Below are positions 54,428-61,767 of a stretch of 64,000 bases of DNA, piece by piece (the stretch's first letter is position 1; every line of letters starts with the position of its first letter). The notes beneath the pieces are model-generated. The model made no database searches. It was not told the DNA's origin and was given only the letters and a program-made list of their open reading frames with translations. The position numbers were made by a program, and so were the translations under genes. Origin of the DNA: Arthrobacter sp. ov407 (GTDB lineage: Bacteria > Actinomycetota > Actinomycetes > Actinomycetales > Micrococcaceae). Location: contig NZ_FNGD01000011.1 of NCBI RefSeq assembly GCF_900102895.1, forward strand, positions 62,001 to 126,000, written 5' to 3'.

Positions 54428-54655
54428 CTATCGCGCACTGCCGTCAGAGCCGCGAGCGTCTTCGTCGGCAGCCTTGGTGCCTTTGGTGGGCCCGTCCCCC
54501 GCCCATCTGTTCGCATGCAGGATCAGGACGGGAATAGCCGAAATGGCAAGAGCTTGGAGTGCGGTCGGAAGTCCGCCCAGAATATAGCCGACGACGAAGC
54601 CGAGGACTGGTATGACAAATGTCCCCACCCATAGCCTTATCCATCGGTTCCTCAT
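54428..54655 (-). CDS. Small two-TM membrane protein, 75 aa
   Basis: Overlaps the upstream gene by 4 nt (ATGA). Sequence MRNRWIRLWVGTFVIPVLGF, a second helix ALQALAISAIPVLILHANRW, then an acidic tail (TKGTKAADEDARGSDGSAR). No family is recognised. It is last in the operon with the two upstream genes. Confidence 0.5.
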   Translation of the reverse strand: MRNRWIRLWVGTFVIPVLGFVVGYILGGLPTALQALAISAIPVLILHANRWAGDGPTKGTKAADEDARGSDGSAR

Positions 54656-55281
54656 AGAGCCGGCTCTGCCGTGCGGTCAAGGTAGCTTCCAGCCCGCTGG
54701 AAGTCCCGGACACCAAACATCGACCCGATCACCATGACAAGCACGCCAGCCGCCATGAGCCATGAGAGGAACCCGGCTCCGCGTATGACCTGGGGAATGA
54801 ATACAAGCGGGAGCACTGACATCCAGATGAGCTGTGTGGCGAGGTTCTTTCGCAGTTGCACGGCCGCGGCCCGAGAAACGACAAGGTGATCGGGATCGAC
54901 GGAGCTCTTCCCGAGAATCTGGCGCCGGATGCCCTTTCGCTCTTCGTCCTCCAGTGAGAGCAGCACGTCGACCCTGCCCGACTTCGCCGCAGGCACGACT
55001 TTCTTCGCGTTGTAAAAGAGTCCGCCGATGACACCACCCAGGAATGCAAGGATGAATCCTAATCCGAGAAGCGTCGGCCAGTCCGTCGTGGCGCCTCCGA
55101 GGGCGAAGATTCCGAGGGCGGTCCCCGCAGCGACTAAGGGGATCACGCCGACCGGCAAATATATCGTGTAATACCTTTTGAGGGCTCTGCCGAGGCCCAG
55201 GTCTGCAATGCCCTCGGCTCGTCGCGTGGCGGTGGTCCAACGGTCGTCGGGACCGTGTATGAGATCGTCGATTCCGCTCAT
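54652..55281 (-). CDS. Hypothetical membrane protein, 209 aa
   Basis: Starts at the ATG at 55281 with GGGGGAAGCAGACG upstream. An N-terminal charged part (MSGIDDLIHGPDDRWTTATR) and two helices (IYLPVGVIPLVAAGTALGIF and LLGLGFILAFLGGVIGGLFY) come first. A basic cytoplasmic part with EDEERKGIRRQILGKSSVDP and further helices follow. A truncated paralogue lies at 53712-53883. It belongs to an operon with the genes on either side by 4-nt overlaps. Confidence 0.6.
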   Translation of the reverse strand: MSGIDDLIHGPDDRWTTATRRAEGIADLGLGRALKRYYTIYLPVGVIPLVAAGTALGIFALGGATTDWPTLLGLGFILAFLGGVIGGLFYNAKKVVPAAKSGRVDVLLSLEDEERKGIRRQILGKSSVDPDHLVVSRAAAVQLRKNLATQLIWMSVLPLVFIPQVIRGAGFLSWLMAAGVLVMVIGSMFGVRDFQRAGSYLDRTAEPAL

Positions 55282-55865
55282 CGTCTGCTTCCCCCCGGGC
55301 GCGAGTGGTGGTGCACACACGTCTGTCCGTTGTGAACAGACTGCCAGATGCGTCTGGCTTCACGTTCGAATCTGCCGCCGTCAGCCCATATGGCGCCACC
55401 GCCCTCTAGCTCGAAACGCACTTGGAGCCCACCATCCACGACGGAGATTGAGGAGGGGGGGTGTTTGCGGACAAACGTCTTCGACATCACTCCGCGCACC
55501 GACCCGTCTGCCAGGGATCGGCTGTCATAGCCGTTCTCCTTGTCCATCGCGTCATAGCACCGGTGCAATGCCGCTTGCGGAGCCACGTGCTCCAGGCGAA
55601 TAAGCGTCTCGAACATCGACAGTGTTTTGACTACCGACAGCCGTCCGCTCGAAACATAGTTGATGGTTTTTATCCTCGTTACGATGCTCCGGAACGTCCT
55701 CACCGCACCAATGCCCACCAAGATGATGAACGGGATCGCAGCCCAACTTCCCCGGGAGAAGGACAAAGTCGCGGCAACTGCGATGGCAATAGCCAAAAGC
55801 ATCTCAAGGGCGATCAACATTGCGAGCCCCGACCGTAGGCTTTGCGATCGAGGGAGAGCGCCCAT
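55278..55865 (-). CDS. Hypothetical membrane protein, ~195 aa
   Basis: The ATG at 55865 is preferred over the GTG at 55868. Two helices near the N-terminus (LAMLIALEMLLAIAIAVAAT and AAIPFIILVGIGAVRTFRSI), then a cytoplasmic part (LSVVKTLSMFETLIRLEHVA and FVRKHPPSSISVVDGGLQVR). The C-terminus overlaps the next gene start by 4 nt. No family is recognised. Confidence 0.55.
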   Translation of the reverse strand: MGALPRSQSLRSGLAMLIALEMLLAIAIAVAATLSFSRGSWAAIPFIILVGIGAVRTFRSIVTRIKTINYVSSGRLSVVKTLSMFETLIRLEHVAPQAALHRCYDAMDKENGYDSRSLADGSVRGVMSKTFVRKHPPSSISVVDGGLQVRFELEGGGAIWADGGRFEREARRIWQSVHNGQTCVHHHSRPGGSRR

Positions 55866-55868
55866 CAC

Positions 55869-56249
55869 CGATCGAACAATCTGGCCATGATTCCGCTATA
55901 CCAACACACACTCACGCGGGCCCCCAATGCTACGTGCTCCTCAGCGAGCGAATTTACGCTCAGATCAGCGTTACCTGATCATCATTGAGCTCAAGAAATT
56001 AGGCAATAGCGCAGGCTGCTCACTCACATGGGTCTTTTCGGAGCTCGATCGGAAGATACCGAAAAAGGGGCTGGGCACAGTCAGCCAACATCAAGCGCGT
56101 GACGGCGGAGGAGTGGAAGGGCGGCAGCGGGCTCTAAGGGTGTGCTGTCGACGGCCGCACATGTCAGAGAGCCAGCTCGCATTGAGACGTCGAACGTACC
56201 CGCTAATCGACGCAGGCAGTACACTCACCGGTATCGGACGGGAGCAAGC
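55869..56249. other. Intergenic region with a partial gene duplicate
   Basis: No intact gene is present. The stretch 56071-56144 is a degenerate copy of the 3' end of the 54037-54321 gene. The rest (55920-56060) is AT-richer sequence without a frame. Confidence 0.35.
56071..56144 (+). repeat. Diverged duplicate of the 54037-54321 gene 3' end
   Basis: The stretch starts CTGGGCACAGTCAGCCAACA and matches the sequence at 54250-54327 along most of its length (roughly 7 substitutions in about 67 nt plus a small gap and one extra A). The reading frame is broken. It shows a local duplication event in this array. Confidence 0.7.
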
Positions 56250-56357
56250 ATGGCGAAGCGCAAGATGCACGGTATATGGGTGCTGTACTTGCTGCTGCCC
56301 TTCGCCTTCGTCACCTTCCTTTTTTGGCTGGCCAGGGACGTTTGGCATTGGCTCTGA
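56250..56357 (+). CDS. Single-TM micropeptide, 35 aa
   Basis: MAKRKMHGIWVLYLLLPFAF, then VTFLFWLARDVWHWL. The start is an ATG with GGGAGCAAGC upstream, a good ribosome binding site. One helix follows a basic N-terminus. No family is recognised; very short, so moderate confidence only. Confidence 0.45.
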   Translation: MAKRKMHGIWVLYLLLPFAFVTFLFWLARDVWHWL

Positions 56358-56420
56358 CCGGCCTCGGGGACCTCACGCTCCTGCCGTAGCAACGAGCATG
56401 TTTGGTACCGGGTCCACCGT

Positions 56421-56882
56421 CTAGATCAGAATCCGTTCGATCTCCACGCTCTCGCCCAGCTCGGCGAGTCCGACGTACAACTCTTCGTGTGACCGCCCCG
56501 GCTCAAGACTGATGGCCACATAACCCGGCGCGAACCACTCGCACAGGTACTCCAACCGGCCGAGTAGGTCATGGAGCCGCAGGTGCGCCGCATTGACGTC
56601 CTCGGCTCGCTTGACGGCGACCCTCACAACGCCGTTGCCCGATCGCTCCACAACAGATTGGATCACGTAGCCGGTCGCAGCCTCGGCGCGCACAACGTCA
56701 CCGAGAGCCATGTCATAGGCGAAGAACGGGATGCAAGAAAGCTCGAAGCGATCTTCGCCCACTCGCTCGGTCCAGAGTTGCTCGAAACTATCCCCGCCCC
56801 CGACGTCATCGACCACGGCGCGCAGCATGAAACTCGGCGTTGGTCGGCGCACCGGGTTCGGATGAGTTGCGATCTTGGTCAT
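56421..56882 (-). CDS. DUF4265 domain-containing protein
   Basis: The 153-aa protein has the DUF4265 signature FELSCIPFFAYDMALGDVVR followed by AATGYVIQSVVERSGNGVVR. Remaining parts are a two-strand/helix layout (LHDLLGRLEYLCEW). Start ATG 56882 overlaps the LRR gene stop (TGATG), so they are translationally coupled. DUF4265 proteins have been seen in contexts with polymorphic toxins, from general knowledge, and may be immunity proteins. Function unproven. Confidence 0.75.
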   Translation of the reverse strand: MTKIATHPNPVRRPTPSFMLRAVVDDVGGGDSFEQLWTERVGEDRFELSCIPFFAYDMALGDVVRAEAATGYVIQSVVERSGNGVVRVAVKRAEDVNAAHLRLHDLLGRLEYLCEWFAPGYVAISLEPGRSHEELYVGLAELGESVEIERILI

Positions 56883-57742
56883 CACGGAGCGATCACTTGC
56901 TGTATCTCTTTGACCGAAGGGCAATAGCTTTGCCGGCTTTTCATTCTGAGTTCTTCAAGGCGCGGCAGCTGGGCAATCGGGTGCAGGTCGCCGTCGACAA
57001 CCCTGGTCGTCCCGTATAGATGCAGCTGCTCCAGACGGGTCAGGCCGGCAAGCGGGGCCAGGGTTGGTACGTCCCCGCATTCGCTGAACTCGAAGATCCG
57101 CAGCGACGGGCACGAGGCCACGGGGGCGAGGTCCACGACCTTCCGGCACGAAGAGAGCTCCAAGATCTCCAACACGGGGGATGAGGACCGTTCCAAGGCC
57201 GTGATGTCCTCTAGATTTTTTGCGAGATGAATGCCGAGCTCCGCCAGCCAGGGCAGGTCCTCGATCCCGTCGAGGGACCGGACCCGTGGATAGGCGGTCA
57301 TGACCACGCTGGCCAGGGACGGCAACGACGCCAACGGCCGGAAGTCCGCCTCCGAGTAGTGGCCGAGAACCAGCTGCTCCAAGTGTGGGGCAAACAGGAT
57401 TGAGCCCTGGACCTGGTGCCAGTCCGCCGACAAACCCCGCAGCAGAGGCAACCGTTCGAGTTCGATCACGGAGCTGGGGTCGGATTGCACGCGCAACGAC
57501 ACGAGGTGATCGCCCAGCGAATATACGGGCGACAAATCCGTCAGTGTTCGTGCGAGCAGGTTGAGACGCCGGATAGGAAGCCCGCGCACGAACTGGAGGT
57601 CCCTCTCGTGGAAGCCTTTTGCGTAATTGAGGACGAGCCCATCGGCGCGACCGTCCAGCAGGCATTCCCGGGCGTCCTGGGACCAGTCGCCTGTCACCAC
57701 TAGGTCGACGCCCTCGCGGGTATCTTCGAGCGTGAATGTCAT
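56882..57742 (-). CDS. Leucine-rich repeat protein
   Basis: The 286-aa protein carries irregular LRRs of ~22 residues: HLEQLVLGHYSEADF, LPSLASVVMTAYPRVRSLDG, LEILELSSCRKVVDLAPVAS, LEQLHLYGTTRVV and LPRLEELRM. It starts at the ATG at 57742 (MTFTLEDTREGVDLVVTGDW), not at the longer frame to 57802. It is soluble, with no signal or membrane segment. It is coupled to the DUF4265 gene and probably a protein-binding partner. Confidence 0.75.
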   Translation of the reverse strand: MTFTLEDTREGVDLVVTGDWSQDARECLLDGRADGLVLNYAKGFHERDLQFVRGLPIRRLNLLARTLTDLSPVYSLGDHLVSLRVQSDPSSVIELERLPLLRGLSADWHQVQGSILFAPHLEQLVLGHYSEADFRPLASLPSLASVVMTAYPRVRSLDGIEDLPWLAELGIHLAKNLEDITALERSSSPVLEILELSSCRKVVDLAPVASCPSLRIFEFSECGDVPTLAPLAGLTRLEQLHLYGTTRVVDGDLHPIAQLPRLEELRMKSRQSYCPSVKEIQQVIAP

Positions 57743-57850
57743 CTCGAGTAGTCCCCCGGCATTAGTTGAAGACGGCGGTCGCCGAGGCAGTCCAGCGCTC
57801 ATGAAGCGTGCTCATGGCACCGATCGTAGCCGTGCGCTTCGCTTTTGCTG

Positions 57851-57958
57851 TCAGCTTCGCGGCGTGCCCTGTACGCGTCTCTGCTCAGGGGTCAAGACGC
57901 GGTCAGCTTGTTCGGCGGCCGTCTCTTTCGACACTCTGCGTTCGCTGATATCACCCAT
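57851..57958 (-). CDS. Very small hypothetical protein, 35 aa
   Basis: MGDISERRVSKETAAEQADR starts at the ATG at 57958, with GGGGAAGGTCGCA directly upstream, one of the better ribosome binding sites of the region. It is hydrophilic. The frame extends further upstream to 58063, but the strong ribosome binding site supports this start. Short length limits confidence. Confidence 0.35.
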   Translation of the reverse strand: MGDISERRVSKETAAEQADRVLTPEQRRVQGTPRS

Positions 57959-58346
57959 TGCGACCTTCCCCGTCCGGTGCTGCTGGTCCTTCAACTTTAT
58001 CGACTGAGCAAGGGGAGTGGCGGGTCGTCTCGATAACAAGTTGTTGTGGCCATCAGACGCCACTCCTAACGAGCCGCACTGAGTGGTGATCCGGGAAGCT
58101 CTACCAAGTTCTAGCAGGTTCTAGGAAAAACCGTAGACCCTGCTAGAACTCGGAATACCTGCGGTCTTCACCCCTAAGAAACCTTAGGCTGACAATCTGG
58201 GTTCTAGCCCAATGCGCTTCCTTGCGGCGACCGTTGGCCCCCGTCTGCTCAGATCGGGTCCATCGTCCGCCCCAGTGACTCGAGGCCCTTAGTTGTTGTG
58301 AACCTCTCGGAGATGATGAATGCAGCCGACTGAGAGGGGCGAGGCA
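57959..58346. other. Intergenic region before the duplicated-domain gene
   Basis: No gene is supported. It contains the 12-bp inverted repeat at 58107-58150 with several TTCTAG copies, which is the only clear structure. Confidence 0.35.
58107..58150. promoter_or_regulatory. 12-bp perfect inverted repeat (operator or site candidate)
   Basis: AGTTCTAGCAGG (58107-58118) and CCTGCTAGAACT (58139-58150) are perfect complements, 20 nt apart. A third TTCTAG lies between. It is ~200 nt upstream of the gene at 58347. It may be an operator or a recombination site. Confidence 0.5.
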
Positions 58347-58709
58347 ATGTCTGATGTGAATCAGGAAGCCCGAGCGTCCAGGAAGGAAACCATTCTGCGT
58401 ATACGGAGGGGAATCCTGGTGGCCCAACTTCGGATCACCTTGGACGAGGTCCGGGGACGTCAGACGCCGGAGGCGGTAGTACGTCTGGCGAAGCTGACAC
58501 CGCCGCGGTTGCCGTCACCCTTCGTCACGTTGAGACCGCCTGACGGGAAGCTCCGGAGCGATCCGGCGTCACGGAGAGAAATGGCCCTGCATGTGCGCCG
58601 CAACATTCTCGCCGCGCAGTTGAGGGTGGCCTTGGACAAGGAACGGGGCCGGGTGACTCCCGAAGCCGTGACGAGGCTGGCCCAGATGGAGCTTCCATCT
58701 CTGAGATGA
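58347..58709 (+). CDS. Internally duplicated small protein, 120 aa
   Basis: Starts at ATG 58347 with GGGGCGAGGCA upstream. Two tandem copies of a ~45-residue unit are clear: RRGILVAQLRITLDEVRGRQ with TPEAVVRLAKL, and RRNILAAQLRVALDKERGRV with TPEAVTRLAQM. The repeated unit is helical. No family is recognised. Confidence 0.65.
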   Translation: MSDVNQEARASRKETILRIRRGILVAQLRITLDEVRGRQTPEAVVRLAKLTPPRLPSPFVTLRPPDGKLRSDPASRREMALHVRRNILAAQLRVALDKERGRVTPEAVTRLAQMELPSLR

Positions 58710-58870
58710 AGGATCTTGGCGCCGCCGCCGGGACAGTCGCCACGGCTCATGCGCGTGCATTGGCATCCCGTCGCGGCAGCAATTTCTCGAAACATGCACC
58801 AAAAATGCACCACGAAGGTTCTGAGAATGCAGAAAACCCCCGGTTTCCCGGGGGTTTTCTTTGGCGGTGA
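58706..58870 (+). pseudogene. Possible integrase C-terminal remnant next to tRNA-Ser
   Basis: A plus frame ending at the tRNA gene reads RALASRRGSNFSKHAPKMHH, EGSENAENPRFPGGFLWR. Such tails are typical of tyrosine-integrase reading frames that end in the 3' end of a tRNA gene. The catalytic RHRY part is absent. If right, it marks the right end of a decayed integrative element. Alternatively it is a random frame. Confidence 0.3.
58831..58860 (-). terminator. Terminator of the tRNA-Ser transcript
   Basis: AGAAAACCCCCGG (58831-58843) and CCGGGGGTTTTCT (58848-58860) form a stem with a short TTTC/GAAA loop. Read on the minus strand it lies just after the tRNA-Ser 3' end and has a T-rich arm. Confidence 0.75.
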
Positions 58871-58951
58871 CGGTGGGATTTGAACCCACGTTGGCTTTTA
58901 CACCAAACAACATTTCGAGTGTTGCACCTTCGGCCGCTCGGACACGTCACC
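58862..58951 (-). tRNA. tRNA-Ser (anticodon CGA)
   Basis: On the minus strand the sequence runs from GGTGACG (58951) to CGTCACC plus G and an encoded CCA (58862-58864). The anticodon stem-loop CAACA-CTCGAAA-TGTTG gives anticodon CGA (decodes UCG). A long variable arm (GTTTGGTGTAAAAGCCAAC) and the T-arm GGTTCAAATCC are typical of class II tRNA-Ser. Confidence 0.95.
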
Positions 58952-59078
58952 AACCTGACTAGGGTACCGGAGCAAGGCGCCCATCCACAAAACGAGCCTC
59001 AGCGGCGCCCTCATGACGGCGCGAACGCGCGCGGCACGCTTCCCCACGAACAAAGTGGGCACTAGATTCGTAAGCACA

Positions 59079-60143
59079 ATGACTATTTCAGAACAGCACG
59101 CCGCATCTGTTCGGCACGCCACCGCCTATTGGACCGTCGGCCCGGAACAGGGCGAGCTCCGCAGCGAGGACCTGTCCGTACCCGGCCCCGGCGAGGCGCT
59201 CGTCCGGACCTTGTATTCGGGCATCAGCAAGGGCACCGAGCTGGTGGTCCATCACGCCAGCGTCCCGGCGTGCGTCGCCGACGCCATGGCCGCCCCTAAC
59301 CAAGATGGGGACTTCCCGTACCCGGTGAAATTCGGCTACCTCACCGTCGGCGTGGTCGAGGACGGTCCGGAAGGCTGGGCCGGCAAGACCGTCTTCTGCC
59401 TCTACCCGCACCAGGACCGCTTCATCGTCCCGGTCGAATCACTCACTGTGATTCCCGACGGCGTCCCCGCCCGCCGCGCAGTTCTCACCGGCACCGTGGA
59501 AACCGCCATCAACGGCCTCTGGGAGGCGGGACCCCGACTAGGCGACAGGGTTGCCGTGATCGGGGCCGGACTCGTCGGCGGCATGGTGGCCAAGCTCCTG
59601 GCCGGCTTTCCGCTGGCGCGGCTGCAACTGATCGACGTCGACCCCGCCAAGCGCGCGTTCGCGGACGCACTCGGCGTCGACTTCAGCCACCCCGACGACG
59701 CCCTCCCGGACTGCGACATCGTGATCCACTGCTCGGCCTCGCAGGAAGGCCTGCAGCGGAGCCTGCAGCTGGTGGGCGACGACGGCGACATCATCGAAAT
59801 GTCCTGGTACGCCGACCGGAAGATCTCCCTACCGCTGGGGGAGGACTTCCATGCCCGCCGCCTGTCCATCCGCGCCAGCCAGGTGGGGATGGTGGCCCGC
59901 GCCCGCCGGCACCGCCGCACCAACGCCGAGCGCCTCGCGCTCGCCGTGTCCCTGCTGCAGGACCCGGTCTTTGACGTCTTTCTGACCGGATCCTCGACGT
60001 TCGAGGAGCTCCCCGGCGTCGTCCAGCGGCTCGCCGACGGAACCCTGGACGCCCTGTGCCACGTCATTGAATACCCGTCCGCCAAAGTCTCATCCACCGA
60101 AGCAAAATCCACCGAAGTCCAGTCAACCGAAGCCACGAGGTAG
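59079..60143 (+). CDS. Zinc-dependent alcohol dehydrogenase-like (MDR) protein
   Basis: The ~354-aa protein starts at ATG 59079 (MTISEQHAASVRHATAYWTV). It is a medium-chain dehydrogenase: VPGPGEALVRTLYSGISKGT, FGYLTVGVVEDG and the NAD site VIGAGLVGGMVAKLLAG. The canonical structural-zinc Cys cluster is absent, so a zinc requirement is uncertain. It ends in a Ser/Thr/Glu repeat tail. The PTPS-like gene begins 3 nt downstream, so it is first in an operon with that and a glycosyltransferase. Confidence 0.75.
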   Translation: MTISEQHAASVRHATAYWTVGPEQGELRSEDLSVPGPGEALVRTLYSGISKGTELVVHHASVPACVADAMAAPNQDGDFPYPVKFGYLTVGVVEDGPEGWAGKTVFCLYPHQDRFIVPVESLTVIPDGVPARRAVLTGTVETAINGLWEAGPRLGDRVAVIGAGLVGGMVAKLLAGFPLARLQLIDVDPAKRAFADALGVDFSHPDDALPDCDIVIHCSASQEGLQRSLQLVGDDGDIIEMSWYADRKISLPLGEDFHARRLSIRASQVGMVARARRHRRTNAERLALAVSLLQDPVFDVFLTGSSTFEELPGVVQRLADGTLDALCHVIEYPSAKVSSTEAKSTEVQSTEATR

Positions 60144-60146
60144 CCC

Positions 60147-60545
60147 GTGTTCAGCCTGACCGTCCGCCGTAACTTCATGATCGCCCACAGCCTTCCGCGC
60201 GAAGCTTTCGGCCCCGCCCAGGGCCTGCACGGTGCAACATTTGTCACGGAGATGACCTTCCGTCGTCGTGAGCTCAATGACGACGCAATTGTGCTGGACA
60301 TCGGCGCGGCGGGGGACGTGCTGGACGGGGTTCTCGAGGGGCTGAACTACAAAAACCTCGACGAGCACCCCGACTTCGCCGGCAAGCTGAGCACCACCGA
60401 GGCCCTGGCCCGGTACATCGCCGACGCCGTCGCCGGCCAGATTCGCGTGGGCACGGACGGGCGCGAACTCGCCGGGCTGGACGTCACCCTGCGTGAGACC
60501 CCTGACGCCTGGGCCAGTTACTCGCTGGACTTCGACGCCCGCTAG
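60147..60545 (+). CDS. 6-pyruvoyl-tetrahydropterin synthase (QueD)-like protein lacking catalytic residues
   Basis: The 132-aa protein (GTG start) has the T-fold layout of PTPS/QueD: FMIAHSL (metal His14), GLHGATF (His28), STTEALARYIADAV and LRETPDAW (Glu117). By eye the QueD motif CxxLHGH reads AQGLHGA here, so Cys becomes Ala24 and the third metal His becomes Ala30. The LDH dyad reads LNY (67-69 area). Classical pterin-forming activity is therefore unlikely. It is co-transcribed with a dehydrogenase and a glycosyltransferase. Confidence 0.75.
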   Translation: MFSLTVRRNFMIAHSLPREAFGPAQGLHGATFVTEMTFRRRELNDDAIVLDIGAAGDVLDGVLEGLNYKNLDEHPDFAGKLSTTEALARYIADAVAGQIRVGTDGRELAGLDVTLRETPDAWASYSLDFDAR

Positions 60546-60554
60546 GCGCCCCAG

Positions 60555-61763
60555 ATGCCACCGGCCAGCCTTTGCATCCGGCTTGTGGTGCCCGGCAACG
60601 TCCGGCACAACTCCGGAGGGAATGTCTACAACGCAGCGCTCGCACGGGAACTGGCGGCCCTCGGCGCCGAGGTGGAAACCTGCCCGCTCGACGGCGACTG
60701 GCCGGGCGGCAGCGCGGGGGACCGGCGGCGCCTGGCCGGGCTGCTGCAGCAGGCGCCCGCAAACCCGGGTTCCCCGACTGGTTCCGTGACGTTGGTCGAC
60801 AGCCTCCTCGCCTGCGGTGCGCCCGACGAACTGGAGGCGGCCGCCGCCGCGGGGCAGCAGGTCTGGATCTTGCTGCACATGCCTTTGCCGGACCACGCGG
60901 AGCGCGAACGCAGGGCCCTGCAGGCCGCGGCCGGTGTCATCTGCACGAGCAGTTCGGCCGCGGCGGGCATCCGCGCCAGGCACGGGCTCGACGGCGTCAG
61001 GGTGGCCCTGCCCGGCACTGCACCCGCCCCGTTGGCGGCAGGCAGTCTGTCCGGCGGCTCCGGCGTGCCCCACATCATCGCCGTGGCGGCACTGCTGGAG
61101 AACAAGGACCAGTCGCTTCTGCTGGACGCGCTCGCCCGGCTCGCGGACCTGCCCTGGACGGCGTCCCTCATCGGCTCCGACACCGCCCACCCTGCCTATG
61201 CCGCCCAGCTCCGGGACTCCGTGGAACGGCTGGGCCTGACCGGGCGGGTCAGCATTCCGGGCGAACTTCGGGGCCCGGCACTGGAGGCCGAATGGGACGC
61301 GGCCGATCTCAGCCTGCTGATTTCCCGGGCCGAAACCTACGGCCTGGTGGTCACCGAATCGCTGGCCCGCGGCATTCCCGTGGTGGTGCGTGCGGGCACC
61401 GGAGCCGTCGAGGCGCTCGGCGCCGGCAACCTACCCGGCTCGCCGGGGCCGGACATGCCGGTGCCGGACATGCCGGTGCCGGACATGCCGCTGCCGGGTG
61501 CCGCCGTCGAGCTCGGGACGGACCCCGCGCCCCTGGCGGACCTGCTCCGTGGCTGGCTGGGCCACCCCGGCCTCAGGGAACGCTGGCGGGACGCGGCGGC
61601 GGACGCCCGGGGCCGGTTGCCCGGCTGGGACGCCACCGCCCGGACCGTTGTGGAGTTCCTCCCGACGGAATCGCCGGTCTCGCCGGAATCCCCGGAAACC
61701 GGCAAAATCGGGACATCGGCGGCGCGGGTTCGTTCCGCTCCCGGACAAGCTGTTGGAGAATGA
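60555..61763 (+). CDS. GT4-like glycosyltransferase
   Basis: The 402-aa protein has a two-Rossmann GT-B layout: LVVPGNVRHNSGGNVYNAAL, a central IIAVAALLENKDQSLLLDAL segment, and the EX7E-type motif in ISRAETYGLVVTESLARGIP. This is the retaining GT4 pattern. A PDMPVPDMPVPDMPLPG repeat (15-bp tandem at DNA level, about 61449-61497) sits in the second domain. It lies 9 nt after the PTPS-like gene. Donor and acceptor are unknown. Confidence 0.75.
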   Translation: MPPASLCIRLVVPGNVRHNSGGNVYNAALARELAALGAEVETCPLDGDWPGGSAGDRRRLAGLLQQAPANPGSPTGSVTLVDSLLACGAPDELEAAAAAGQQVWILLHMPLPDHAERERRALQAAAGVICTSSSAAAGIRARHGLDGVRVALPGTAPAPLAAGSLSGGSGVPHIIAVAALLENKDQSLLLDALARLADLPWTASLIGSDTAHPAYAAQLRDSVERLGLTGRVSIPGELRGPALEAEWDAADLSLLISRAETYGLVVTESLARGIPVVVRAGTGAVEALGAGNLPGSPGPDMPVPDMPVPDMPLPGAAVELGTDPAPLADLLRGWLGHPGLRERWRDAAADARGRLPGWDATARTVVEFLPTESPVSPESPETGKIGTSAARVRSAPGQAVGE

Positions 61764-61767
61764 GCCC

